Below, one piece after another: positions 29,151 through 37,905 of a stretch of DNA of 64,000 nucleotides. A model generated the notes under the pieces. The model was not told the origin of the DNA. It ran no database searches and worked only from the letters and a program-made list of their open reading frames with translations. The position numbers were made by a program, and so were the translations under genes. The number at the start of each line of letters is the position of its first letter. Position 1 is the first letter of the stretch. Source of the DNA: Sodalis sp. dw_96 (lineage in GTDB: Bacteria > Pseudomonadota > Gammaproteobacteria > Enterobacterales > Enterobacteriaceae); the NCBI RefSeq assembly GCF_018449575.1, contig NZ_JAAVUT010000007.1, positions 1 to 64,000 on the forward strand, read 5' to 3'.

Positions 29151-30971
29151 CTATGGCATGGTTTTGTCCGTGCTATCCGCTTTTCCCTGCCTTTCCACAC
29201 CTGTTGGGGCGGGATCAGCACCCCCTTCCGCGTCCGGCGTCAATGCGTCCGGGGAGGGAGGCCCGGTCAAATGAGCACCGACAAAGGCGGGATATCCCAC
29301 CATGACCAATCCTCCAATCAGCGCACTCAAAATATGGCGTTGATCCGTTTGTTCCAGCCGGGTTTTATGAAGGGCGGTTGACACCGTCACCGCAATAGCC
29401 GTTACCGATTCAAATATCGAGGTGCGCATAGCGCAGGTGGTGAGCATATTGTCGGCTAACTGCGCCGATGTCGGCCAGGAGCCGGCGCCGATGCGCGGCG
29501 GGTCAAGGCCGATGCGAACGCCTTCCCGGGCTTGATTCGATTGCTCGGGCACAAGGGGCCGGGGGCGACTATTCCCGGTTTGGCCCGGCAGCCCGGACGC
29601 GGGGGACCGGGAGCGTTTATCCTCGGACGTGGAGGGATCGTCCGGTATATTTCGGCTGCTGATTTTATCCGACGCTGTCGGGGGGGTTTTAATCGCGGTC
29701 ATTTCCATTGCGGTCATCGCGGAGTTTAACGGTTCGCTCTCAGGGGAGACTGGGGGTTCCCTTTGGACGACGTCGGGTTCCCTTTGCACTGAAAAGTAAC
29801 GCATCAGTGCCGTCCTTTGCAATTCGTCGAACATTTCCACAGCGGTATTCATTGCGCTGCGCAGCAGGTCATGGAGAGGGTTCGGCTCAATGAGGGTCAT
29901 GGCCGCGCTTGCCGCCGCCCAGTCCGCCATCGTATCCGCCATCCGGTCGGCCTCCGAGACCAGATATTCCGCCCCGGATTGGGGGGCAAGAGTCATCATG
30001 CCCTGCGCTAACAACACTTGAGCGATGCCATACATAAATGCGGAACACAACGTGCCGGTAACATTGATTCCGCCGTTCTCATGGAGCGGAAAAAGCGTTT
30101 GAAGCAGATCCCGGGCCAGGGTATAGGTCGCCATTTGCGGTCCGATGACGGATAGCTTATGTCCGATGACCTCGACCGGATTATAGGCGGCGGCAATCAG
30201 CAGACCGCCAAGGCTCAACAGCCCCATCGAAATTCGTGAAATCCTTGATGTCGAGGTGGCGGCGCCGTTTCTTTCATCCCGTACCGCCCCGGCAAGATTG
30301 AGTCCCGGTCCGATCAGTAGGGAGGATATACCCGCCACCATACGCGGCGTTAAAGAGGCATTTTGTCCTAAAGAGCACACATTATGCGCCAGGGCAAAAC
30401 CCACCATTTGACGCAGTAGGGTGGTCAGCGCAACGATGGTGCCGGTCCGCGTCGCCACCGCAATCACATTGCCCGCACGACGCGCCGCGTTGCCGGATAA
30501 CACCTCAAAATCATTGGACAGCACGCTGCCGATGCAATCCAGCAGCGTCCTGCCGCGTTCCATAAAGTCAGTGCAAGGCCGGCGCTGTAATTGCTGACGC
30601 AGACCCGATGCTATGGCATGTTCGTCAGTGCCCGCTTTAGTGGTAAGCGGCGCGTTTTCGCCGTTCTTCAATAAATTCCCGGCACTCTCCACCAGACGTT
30701 CCGCATCATCGCGTTCATGGTCATCAAGTTTATCGAGAAGCTCGCCGTTAAGATTGTCAATCTGGCTATTGATGTTTTCCGCGCATGTCCTCAACGCATC
30801 AGTGTTTAATTCTGTTTGCCCGAGTGCGGCATTTTCATTGAGATGCCATTCCAATTGCCGGGAAGACATTCCGGAACTGGAAAAGGCACTGGCCGTATTC
30901 ACGGGATTAGCGTCATCATTCCTCATGGTTCCCAAGGGACTGGCTATCTGAATGTTGGGTAAAGATATCAT
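29151..30971 (-). CDS. uncharacterised protein with hydrophobic core, candidate secreted effector
   Basis: A 606-residue protein I cannot assign. The N-terminus is polar, Ser/Asn/Thr-rich and lacks a Sec signal (MISLPNIQIASPLGTMRND). Residues about 165-345 hold four or five hydrophobic segments (VIAVATRTGTIVALTTLLRQ, LLSLGGLLIAAAY, AFMYGIAQVLLAQGMM). A Pro/Ser/Glu-rich linker spans 400-490. Another hydrophobic stretch (ILSALIGGLVMVGYPAFVGA) lies near 550. This layout (disordered secretion-type N-terminus, membrane-inserting centre, disordered linker) resembles type III effectors or translocators, but no secretion genes are in the window. A GAGGAA ribosome site precedes ATG 30971. The upstream region is very AT-rich. 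Confidence 0.65.
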   Translation of the reverse strand: MISLPNIQIASPLGTMRNDDANPVNTASAFSSSGMSSRQLEWHLNENAALGQTELNTDALRTCAENINSQIDNLNGELLDKLDDHERDDAERLVESAGNLLKNGENAPLTTKAGTDEHAIASGLRQQLQRRPCTDFMERGRTLLDCIGSVLSNDFEVLSGNAARRAGNVIAVATRTGTIVALTTLLRQMVGFALAHNVCSLGQNASLTPRMVAGISSLLIGPGLNLAGAVRDERNGAATSTSRISRISMGLLSLGGLLIAAAYNPVEVIGHKLSVIGPQMATYTLARDLLQTLFPLHENGGINVTGTLCSAFMYGIAQVLLAQGMMTLAPQSGAEYLVSEADRMADTMADWAAASAAMTLIEPNPLHDLLRSAMNTAVEMFDELQRTALMRYFSVQREPDVVQREPPVSPESEPLNSAMTAMEMTAIKTPPTASDKISSRNIPDDPSTSEDKRSRSPASGLPGQTGNSRPRPLVPEQSNQAREGVRIGLDPPRIGAGSWPTSAQLADNMLTTCAMRTSIFESVTAIAVTVSTALHKTRLEQTDQRHILSALIGGLVMVGYPAFVGAHLTGPPSPDALTPDAEGGADPAPTGVERQGKADSTDKTMP

Positions 30972-31392
30972 GCATAAAATTCCTCTTTTTAACGCTTTTT
31001 ATATGTCATGCCCTGGGGATAATTAAAACCATAGATTTAATCGATATGATTTTCAATAAATCCAATAGCATAAATATATATAATATAGGTTCATATCCAC
31101 CTATTTCAGACAGATTATCTGATCCAATGTCCCCATACAAAACCTATCATGTCGCGGCGGTAATCATTTGTCATCAACGAGTGGGGTGCAATCTGGAAAT
31201 AACTTATTCTCATCGTATTAAAATTTTAACATCATGAAAATATTGAAAAATTAAGTATCATAAAGATATTAAATAAAAAATTATAATTATTAATATTACT
31301 ATCTGAATGCAATATTGATATTACGAAATAATTTATAAAATTCTTTTTAGTATTATCAGAAGGGAATGCATGCCGGCGTACAAATAGCCATA
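30972..31392. other. AT-rich gene-free region
   Basis: About 420 bases with markedly lower GC than the neighbours and no supportable ORF. It presumably contains the promoter of the 606-residue gene. I could not identify a specific regulator site. The composition suggests H-NS-type silenced foreign DNA. Confidence 0.4.
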
Positions 31393-32123
31393 TCAGCAGA
31401 TGAGGGAAAGGAAATGATTGAGAAAAGCACTGGCCTGGGGGTCGGCATCCGCCAATTCCGGCGTCTCAGCTTCTTCCGGGCTCTTGTCCATTTTCAACAG
31501 CACCGATGCAACGGCGAAAGCCACCGCCATACCGGCGAAGAAACCTACCAGGTTGCCCAGCATCGCCCCTTTAGGAGTCAATACCAGCATGGCAAAAAAG
31601 CTGCCCGGCGACGGCGTGGCGACAGTCCCGCCACCCAACATCAGGAAACAGGTCAGTGACGTGGTTATCCCCGCCATAGTCGCAAATACCAGCACCGGTT
31701 TCATCAGTACGAAGGGAAAGTAGACTTCGCCAATGCCGCCGACACCTGCTATCAATGCGGCCGTGGGCGCGGTTTTCTTCGCCATTCCCTTACCGAAGAA
31801 GGAGATGGCCAGCAAGGTTTCCACCGACGGACCGCAATTGGCATCGACCAGGAACAGCACGGATTTGCCATGCTCGGCCACCTGTTGCAGCCCCAGCGGG
31901 CCCATAATCCCGTGGTTAATGGCGTTATTCAAAAACAGCACCTGGGCCGGGGCGACAAAAATGGAAATCAACGGCAGGACTTCGTGGGCGATGCTCCAAT
32001 TGACGCCGGCTGAAAGGATATGAATCAATACCGAGATAACCGGACCGATAATCAAATAACCCAATAGCGTGATGACAAGTCCGACGATGCCCATGCTGAA
32101 GTTACTGATCAACATTTCAAATG
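31393..32123 (-). pseudogene. PTS mannitol-type EIIC, internal fragment
   Basis: It aligns with the second half of the MtlA/CmtA EIIC membrane domain. Landmarks are FEMLISNFSMGIVG, FVAPAQVLFLNNAINHGI, LVDANCGPSVETLL, GGIGEVYFPFVLM and GGGTVATPSPGSFFA. Against a full EIICBA protein the first roughly 120 residues (several membrane helices) and the EIIB and EIIA domains are absent. The frame ends shortly after the DKSPEEAETPE linker. The homology begins at about 32123, exactly where an oppositely oriented DeoR-family fragment begins. The upstream codons in the open frame (MSVPASGCTI) are antisense to that fragment. Non-functional as a transporter. Confidence 0.85.
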
Positions 32124-32515
32124 CTATTAATATAGTGCAACCGCTGGCGGGTACCGACAATGATATTTATCTGGTGGGAGGCAAAATCCATTCCAGTAGT
32201 TTGGCCATGGTCGGCCTGTGGGGGGTAAACGTTTTCGAATCGCTGAATGCCGATATTGTCTTTCTCGGCACCGACGGACTGCGCGGCAGACACGGTCCCT
32301 GCACCGCATCCTATGAAGAAGCGGAAATCAAAAGAGCCATGGTAAAATGTGCCACTATTAAAGTGGTGGTTAGCGACAGTACTAAATTCAGCAGCTCAGG
32401 GCTGTTCCAGTTCTGCAATTGGTCCGAAATCGACTATTTTATTACCGACTCCGCCATACCCGAGAATGAATTCAAAGATCTGAAGAGCTTGACGGAAGTG
32501 ATTATAGTTGACTGA
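32120..32515 (+). pseudogene. DeoR/GlpR-family regulator, C-terminal fragment
   Basis: About 130 residues of the DeoR effector-binding (sugar-phosphate isomerase-like) domain. NDIYLVGGKIHSSSLAMVG, ADIVFLGTDGLRG, EAEIKRAM, KVVVSDSTKFSSSG and IDYFITDS are its family signatures. The N-terminal helix-turn-helix and the first part of the sensor are missing. It breaks off at about 32120, joined to the truncated EIIC. DeoR regulators commonly control PTS operons, so both fragments may derive from one lost sugar operon brought together by a deletion or inversion. Confidence 0.85.
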
Positions 32516-32599
32516 AGGTGCAAACCCACCCAACCCGCTGCGGCAAAACAGAGGGCCAGGCGGCAATTCCCCAGCAAAAATACCGCCAGTGTCTTGGGA

Positions 32600-33388
32600 T
32601 CATTTTGTCTGGTAGCGATCCGCGGCATGCTCTTGGGCAAAATGCGGCAGCATGGCCTGGCGGGCCGCATCATAAACCTGCCATAGGCTTTCGTCATGCA
32701 GCGGGGGAATAGTCACTGTCTCACGGCGATCGAAACCTGCCAGCGCGGCGTCGACCAATTCCTCTACTTCCATGACCCCTTGCAATGCGTCCACATCACG
32801 TCCGGAGCGTTGCCAGATTTCCGTACGGGTCGCCGCCGGCAGCACCGCCTGGACATAAATGCCTTTTTCACCCAGTTCGGCGTTCAGGGCCTGCGACATG
32901 GCGATGACAAAGGATTTGGTGGCGCCGTAAATCCCCAAGGGGAACTCGGGGGCCAGACCCACCACCGACGCGATATTGATGATGGCGCCTTGACCACGGG
33001 CCAGCATGCCGGTAAGCGCCGCGGCGGTAAGCCGAGTCACCGCCAGCACATTGAGATCAATCAAGGTTTCCATCTGGTCCGGATCGGCATTAATAAACGA
33101 GCCGTGATTCGCCGTGCCTGCGTTATTCACCAATAACCCGATGGCAGAATCTTCCCGCAGCCGTTTTTCAACCTGATGCAATTCCTGCGGATGGGTCAGG
33201 TCCGCCCGCAGTATATCGACCTGAACACCGAAATCAGACCTCAGCTCTGCCGCCAGCGTTTCAAGGCGATGAATATCCCTTGCCACCAGAACCAGATGAT
33301 AGCCGCGGCCCGCCAGCTTTTTGGCATACATGGCGCCGATGCCGGTGGATGCGCCGGTGACCAGGGCCGTGGAGTGTAGTGAATTCAT
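32600..33388 (-). CDS. Short-chain dehydrogenase/reductase
   Basis: NAD(P)-dependent classical SDR, 262 residues. The nucleotide-binding TGASTGIG motif is near residue 11, NNAG near 88, and the active-site YGATK with upstream Ser (NIASVVG) near 155. The substrate is unknown. The family name often given is SDR/YqjQ/DltE-like. It is divergently transcribed from a TetR regulator 180 bases away, the usual layout of a self-contained regulator-reductase pair, so it is probably induced by a ligand of that regulator. Confidence 0.9.
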   Translation of the reverse strand: MNSLHSTALVTGASTGIGAMYAKKLAGRGYHLVLVARDIHRLETLAAELRSDFGVQVDILRADLTHPQELHQVEKRLREDSAIGLLVNNAGTANHGSFINADPDQMETLIDLNVLAVTRLTAAALTGMLARGQGAIINIASVVGLAPEFPLGIYGATKSFVIAMSQALNAELGEKGIYVQAVLPAATRTEIWQRSGRDVDALQGVMEVEELVDAALAGFDRRETVTIPPLHDESLWQVYDAARQAMLPHFAQEHAADRYQTK

Positions 33389-33522
33389 AAAGGGTTCCTT
33401 ACAGTGAAACGGTTAAAAAAACCGTATGGGTGTTCTAATAGTGACGACCATCATCATAAGAGAGGTTTTGGGGTTATGCAATAGTGTTGTCTGTCATCAT
33501 TGCAAAAAAAGACAATTTATCC

Positions 33523-33538
33523 GATAATGATTATTATC
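33523..33538. promoter_or_regulatory. candidate operator palindrome
   Basis: GATAATGATTATTATC is an imperfect palindrome 30 bases upstream of the TetR-family gene, inside the divergent SDR/TetR intergenic region. It could be the TetR operator. It also resembles a Fur-type GATAAT repeat, so the assignment is open. Confidence 0.4.
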
Positions 33539-33569
33539 ATTTGCCCTCAACCCTGACGGACCTAAAGAG

Positions 33570-34121
33570 ATGAAAATCAGCCGCGACCATCTTGCCGATA
33601 ATCGACGCCGGATCCTGGATGCCGCTGCGCAACTGATGCGTGAACAGGGATGTGAAAATGTCAGCATTGCCGACGTGACCAAAGCCGCGGGGCTGACCCA
33701 CGGAGCGTTTTACAACCACTTCAAATCAAAAGACGACCTTATTGCCAAGGTGTTTGAACATGTGTTGTTTCTTGAAAACGGACAGTCTCCCTACGCCGAT
33801 CTTGATTTGAAAACCTTTGGGCAAAACTACCTGACTACAAAGCAGCGGGACAATCTCGGTAACGGCTGTATGTTCTCGGCCCTGGGCTGCGAGATTCCCC
33901 GCACGTCGCCGGAAACGGTTGCCGTCACCACCCGGGCCATCAAGGCGCAAATCGAACGCTTTAGCCAAACCGCCCCCGGCAACAGCGCGCAAGAACGCCG
34001 GCGCGTGGCAATTTCCCGCTGGTCGGCCATGGTGGGGGCCATGATTCTTGCGCGGGCGGTGGATGACGAAGCGCTGTCCGAAGAGCTGCTTACCCAGACG
34101 CTGGCCTCTTTTGAACCCTAA
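33570..34121 (+). CDS. TetR/AcrR family regulator
   Basis: A 183-residue repressor. The N-terminal helix-turn-helix (RRRILDAAAQLMREQGCENVSIADVTKAAGLTHGAFYNHFKSKDDL, residues 11-55) is the classic TetR pattern. The C-terminal ligand and dimer domain has the TetR_C_16/YxaF-like sequence GNGCMFSALGCEIPR. It is divergent from the SDR gene at 32600 and probably represses it and itself. Confidence 0.9.
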   Translation: MKISRDHLADNRRRILDAAAQLMREQGCENVSIADVTKAAGLTHGAFYNHFKSKDDLIAKVFEHVLFLENGQSPYADLDLKTFGQNYLTTKQRDNLGNGCMFSALGCEIPRTSPETVAVTTRAIKAQIERFSQTAPGNSAQERRRVAISRWSAMVGAMILARAVDDEALSEELLTQTLASFEP

Positions 34122-34262
34122 AGGTTTATTACCACAGCTCTTTTCTCTTATCCGTTGTCCTAAAGTGTTATCACTGCGTCCCCGGCTGTGCGTTCCTCAC
34201 AGGCGGCCATAAAACCCGCTTGACCTGTGCATCTTCTCCCGCGATACGCCGGTGCGCGAACC

Positions 34263-34964
34263 TCAGAGAGGATTAAATCCGCATTGCCTGCGCGTCTCCT
34301 CGTGCGATAAACCGGTAAGCAAGGCGGCGTAGTCCCATGCCGCGGGCGAGTCGTCAACGACCCCCAGGGCATATTCAGTGGCGAGGTAATATTCAGCGGG
34401 AAGCGGCCCCACCAATATGGCGGAAGGATGCAGCCGTAGTTCCGTCAGTTGGGCAATGGCGAGCACGGATTTTTCCGTGGCCATTATCGCCGCCACCGCC
34501 TGCGCGCCGCCGGGAAATTCAACGATATCCGGCGTTGCACGGGAATCGAGGCCAAGGCTTTTCAACAAATAAACCGTATGGCGGCCAATGGTGGACTGGC
34601 GCAGATCGCCGGTGAAAATCACCTCGACATCGCTTATAGCACGACGCAGCGCATTAACGGTGGAAATATCAACCGGCTCGACGCCGGGGCGGCAAGCAAG
34701 GCAAGTGGGTGTAAAACCGAGAGATCCTGCTGGGGCGATACGTTGGGGAAATTCTTCTCCCAACCGGTGCAACAGATCCGGCGTCAGGGCCACCAGGTCG
34801 CAGCGCTCATGTTCCGACATGGCTTGGCGTGCCCGGTCAAAGGTCGTGCCCACCGCCGCAAACTCTTTTACCAGCCTGAACTGACGCCGCGCGGAAAATC
34901 CATCACAGGTGGACTCGATCAAGCCACGCGCGGCGCCCGCGCTTTTGATATAAAGGTCTTTCAT
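34263..34964 (-). CDS. ModA-like substrate-binding-domain protein without signal peptide
   Basis: A 233-residue protein resembling the type II periplasmic binding fold of molybdate or extracellular-solute binding proteins (residues about 1-225, e.g. CDLVALTPDLLHRLGEE, VEVIFTGDLRQSTIGRHTVYLLKSLGL, GGAQAVAAIMATEKSVLAIAQLTELR). There is no Sec signal: it starts MKDLYIKSAGAARGLIEST, consistent with the first strand of the domain. It may therefore act in the cytoplasm as a stand-alone sensor, or its signal may have been lost. No transporter genes adjoin. The assignment is by overall pattern and moderate. Confidence 0.55.
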   Translation of the reverse strand: MKDLYIKSAGAARGLIESTCDGFSARRQFRLVKEFAAVGTTFDRARQAMSEHERCDLVALTPDLLHRLGEEFPQRIAPAGSLGFTPTCLACRPGVEPVDISTVNALRRAISDVEVIFTGDLRQSTIGRHTVYLLKSLGLDSRATPDIVEFPGGAQAVAAIMATEKSVLAIAQLTELRLHPSAILVGPLPAEYYLATEYALGVVDDSPAAWDYAALLTGLSHEETRRQCGFNPL

Positions 34965-35042
34965 TGATTTATTTTTCCTGGCATCAGTCTTGATTGCTAC
35001 TGACCGTGATTATTCAGCTAGAACCCTGATTTTAATCAGCCC

Positions 35043-36017
35043 TCACCCCACTCGCCAAAGTCCGTTTTTGGTCGGCCCTTGCCTCACCAATAGCCCTTTA
35101 TCCTGAAGTATCTTCATATTGCGTTCAACGGTACGGCGATTTACCGCCAGATCCACTGCCAGTCGGGTCATGGTAATCGAAGGATGTTTAGCGATGGCCG
35201 TCAAGATTTTTTGTGCAGTGGAGCTTAAAGACGGCATTTCTACCGGCATCATTCCGTTTTGTAGCAATACCTTCGGCCAAAGCTGAATTGATTATTTCCA
35301 GCATATAAGTCACAAATGCCGAGCAGTCACTAGCGCGGTCACACTCTCCCAGCACTTCTAAGTATTCCTGCTGCCTATGGTGGATTAATGTGTCTACCGG
35401 CAGCCATGCCAGCTCCGGACGCCATTCACCCAGTATTAGGGTTTGCCATAAACGACCCATACGGCCGTTGCCATCGGCAAACGGATGAATGAACTCAAAT
35501 TCATAATGAAAGACAGAACTGGCGATCAAGGGATGAATTTCGGCATGCTGTAACCAATTAAGCAGATCCCCCATTAAACGCGGCAACTGATGAGACGGCG
35601 GAGCCATATGGATAAGCCGCTTTTCACGGTAAACCCCGACATTACCCCCACGCAGTTGGCCCGGAGTGTCCACTAACCCCATCATCAACAGCCGGTGGGC
35701 GGCCAATAAATCTGACATTTTATCGCTACGCCAGTAAGGCAATTTTTCATAAGCCAGGATGCGTTACGAACTTCCTGAATATCTTTTACGGGCGCCAGCA
35801 CCCGTTTGCCGTCCATAATAGCGGTAACTTGTTCAGTGGTAAGACTGTTATGTTCAATGGCCAATGAAGCTTGAATGGTGCGGATGCGATTTTCTCTACG
35901 TAACAAAGGGGAGGATCGCCCGGCTTGCTCGGACCAGTGCCCCAGTAGCTCGCCGACCTCCACCACCCGATTTAGGATAGCAGGTGTAATACTGTAAGGC
36001 GGTTGATAATCTGCCAT
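35043..36017 (-). pseudogene. Fic-family protein, two frameshifts
   Basis: Three overlapping frames together make one Fic/DUF4172-type protein of about 320 residues. 36017-35757 encodes the N-terminal part (LLRRENRIRTIQASLAIEHN). After a one-base loss near 35757, the next frame (EKLPYWRSDKMSDLLAAHRL) carries the catalytic motif HPFADGNGRMGRLWQ near 35480. A second shift near 35260 leads to the C-terminal winged helix (STAQKILTAIAKHPSITMTRLAVDLAVNRRTVERN). The active-site motif and the N-terminal inhibitory SLAIEHN (S/T-x3-E-G/N) are intact, so the ancestor was a self-inhibited AMP-transferase, now disrupted. Confidence 0.85.
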
Positions 36018-36234
36018 TGGGCTCCCCCTGCTTGTTCGGTCTTTGTCATAAATTAATCTGTGAAATCAGTCCAATGACCAGTTATTGATATTATACAAGC
36101 ATGTATTCCCTGTTGATGCGACTGTTTGAAAGCCGCTAATAATTCCCGTCAATATAGCAAATGTTCTTGTTGTCTGGTAGAAAATTCGTATAAAACAGGC
36201 ACATAATAAGCTTGTAATACAAGTCTATAAATAG

Positions 36235-36813
36235 ATGTGCCATTATTATAAAAAACCGATGATGTTTGTTTTTTCAAAGGATTTTGTCAATCTTCTCATC
36301 GCCATGGCAGTCATGTTGCCTATTTATTGGCATATGCTTTGGGCTTCGCATGTTTCGTATAAAACAGTACTGATCAAGACGTTTCCAGAATTCACAATCT
36401 ACATTAGCATTGGGGTTATATTAGGAATTATCCTTGCAGTGCGAGCAACCTTTCTACGGCCCGTGAGTAAGGCAGCAAAGCAGATTTTCTATATGTTCCT
36501 GGCTGGTTTTTGCTTTGGGTTTGTTTCCACACTACATATTTTCGACATTTACGTTTATCTTTTCCCTGATAAAGTAATTAATTACGCCTCCGACTATGAT
36601 GTTGTGGTCCCCGGTCCACCCAGAGGAAAAAATGGTCATTGTGAAATAGGTTTATGGATTAAAGATGTACATACCGACCGATGGATACAGCTATGCACCA
36701 ATGAAAGGGCTCTGCAAAAAAAAAGAAAGCAAGGTATGGATGAGGTATGGGTTACGGCGCGAGTAAACAAACTCGGAACTTATATTGTTGATTATCAGTT
36801 TAACTATAAGTGA
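36235..36813 (+). CDS. uncharacterised inner-membrane protein
   Basis: 192 residues, family not recognised. Three hydrophobic segments (FVNLLIAMAVMLPIYWHMLW, YISIGVILGIILAV, IFYMFLAGFCFGFVSTLHIF) occupy the first 115 residues. A soluble C-terminal domain follows, about 75 residues, with GHCEIGLWIKDVHTDRWIQLC and VWVTARVNKLGTYIVDYQF. Start codon choice between 36235 and 36256/36259 is uncertain. Low GC and isolation between remnants point to acquired DNA. A role as an immunity or envelope accessory protein is conceivable but not shown. Confidence 0.55.
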   Translation: MCHYYKKPMMFVFSKDFVNLLIAMAVMLPIYWHMLWASHVSYKTVLIKTFPEFTIYISIGVILGIILAVRATFLRPVSKAAKQIFYMFLAGFCFGFVSTLHIFDIYVYLFPDKVINYASDYDVVVPGPPRGKNGHCEIGLWIKDVHTDRWIQLCTNERALQKKRKQGMDEVWVTARVNKLGTYIVDYQFNYK

Positions 36814-36868
36814 AAAGAGATCTATTGTTTCATGCAAGTTGATTACTGACATTCGCCGCCCTACCCGC

Positions 36869-37096
36869 TCAGGCCGCCGTATTTCTGGTCATCCCCGGTG
36901 CTTGGACTCGATCAACACTTTTAACTTTTTTTCTGATCTGGGCCAATCCCAGCATAAATCATCCGATACCACTGAGCGTCATTGATGCGCCGTCCATTAA
37001 CGCAACAAATGCATCTAGCAGGGCATTTTGCCGGTATTGGTGAAATGTAGCTAAGGCATTTAAGAATAATTTTTTGCATAATTGGCGGGTAGACAT
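36869..37096 (-). pseudogene. IS4/IS10-type transposase N-terminal remnant
   Basis: On the minus strand ATG at 37096 opens STRQLCKKLFLNALATFHQ, then ALLDAFVALMDGASMTLSGIG and a stop. In a shifted frame LAQIRKKVKSVDRVQAPG follows. This is the pattern of IS4-family (IS10-like) transposase N-termini (LLD...LTLTxLGR...KxxIKRxDRLLGN). It is short, frameshifted and ends abruptly, so it is a decayed fragment. Confidence 0.55.
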
Positions 37097-37310
37097 AGGG
37101 TTGACCTCATTGCATTGGTTGGACTATCAATAGATCACAAAATTCTTTGCCTGTCTTGTTTTCTGGAGATTCCTCTGCGCCTCTTTAGAGCACCAACGTC
37201 AGGAAATAACTTTTGAAAAAAAATATCCAAAAATATATAATCATCGCAGAAAAATCGTACTTCCTTTATTCTAATTAATAAAATTATCTCTTCACAGTAT
37301 AAAATTAAGG

Positions 37311-37862
37311 ATGGTTATGTTTAAGTATACTTTATTGATAGGGATAGCGGTAATCCTGCTTAATGGTTGTTCGGGTGCCTCTTTCAGCCATAAATTAAAA
37401 GATTCCCATGATGAAAAGCGGGTAGGGATCGCTTTTGACAACAGAAATCTCGACCTTATCCGGGTTTACCCGCACACTGGCGATTGCATCAATCTGGACG
37501 ATCCTGACAATGGATTCACCAATAGTGCTATTGGCTTTCAACTCATGCTGAACAATAAAATTGAAAATTTTCCGGAGATACCGGAAACATCAGTGATGCG
37601 CCGTGAATTCTGGGTGGCCGCGGAGAAAAAAATCACCATACGAATGTTTGCCGGGAATGGCTCCTACCGTACGGTAACGTTCAAACCCGTCATTGGCTCT
37701 TATTATTATGTTACCGGGCTGATGATCGATCCGCATTTCCCGCGTGTCCTGACAGTTTACGAGGAATTCAAAACTGAAAAAGGATATTATGATAAAAGAC
37801 TCGTGCATGATCTTGGGTTGAAAAATTGCCAGGATGGTTTTTTTAGAATTCAAAACTTTTGA
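37311..37862 (+). CDS. putative lipoprotein (183 aa)
   Basis: The signal peptide ends with a lipobox (VILLNGCSG, Cys near residue 20), so it should be a lipoprotein; after the Cys comes SGA, which favours the outer membrane by the +2 rule. The mature part is a beta-rich domain of about 160 residues with no family I recognise (VGIAFDNRNLDLIRVYPHTG, YYYVTGLMIDPHFPRVL). It is convergent with a second unrelated lipoprotein gene at 37906 across a small hairpin. Low GC and location suggest horizontal origin. Confidence 0.6.
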   Translation: MVMFKYTLLIGIAVILLNGCSGASFSHKLKDSHDEKRVGIAFDNRNLDLIRVYPHTGDCINLDDPDNGFTNSAIGFQLMLNNKIENFPEIPETSVMRREFWVAAEKKITIRMFAGNGSYRTVTFKPVIGSYYYVTGLMIDPHFPRVLTVYEEFKTEKGYYDKRLVHDLGLKNCQDGFFRIQNF

Positions 37863-37874
37863 ATATCACATATT

Positions 37875-37895
37875 AGACAGCCCAACGGGTTGTCT
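37875..37895. terminator. hairpin between convergent lipoprotein genes
   Basis: AGACAGCCC-aac-GGGTTGTCT forms a 9-bp stem with one mismatch (G-T) between the two convergent genes. No strong T run follows, so function as a bidirectional terminator is tentative. Confidence 0.4.
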
Positions 37896-37905
37896 GATGA
37901 TCATA

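Noticed and set aside
33523-33538. Calling the palindrome a Fur box
   Set aside because: It matches Fur hexamers only partly, and the TetR context is the simpler explanation; kept as an unassigned operator.
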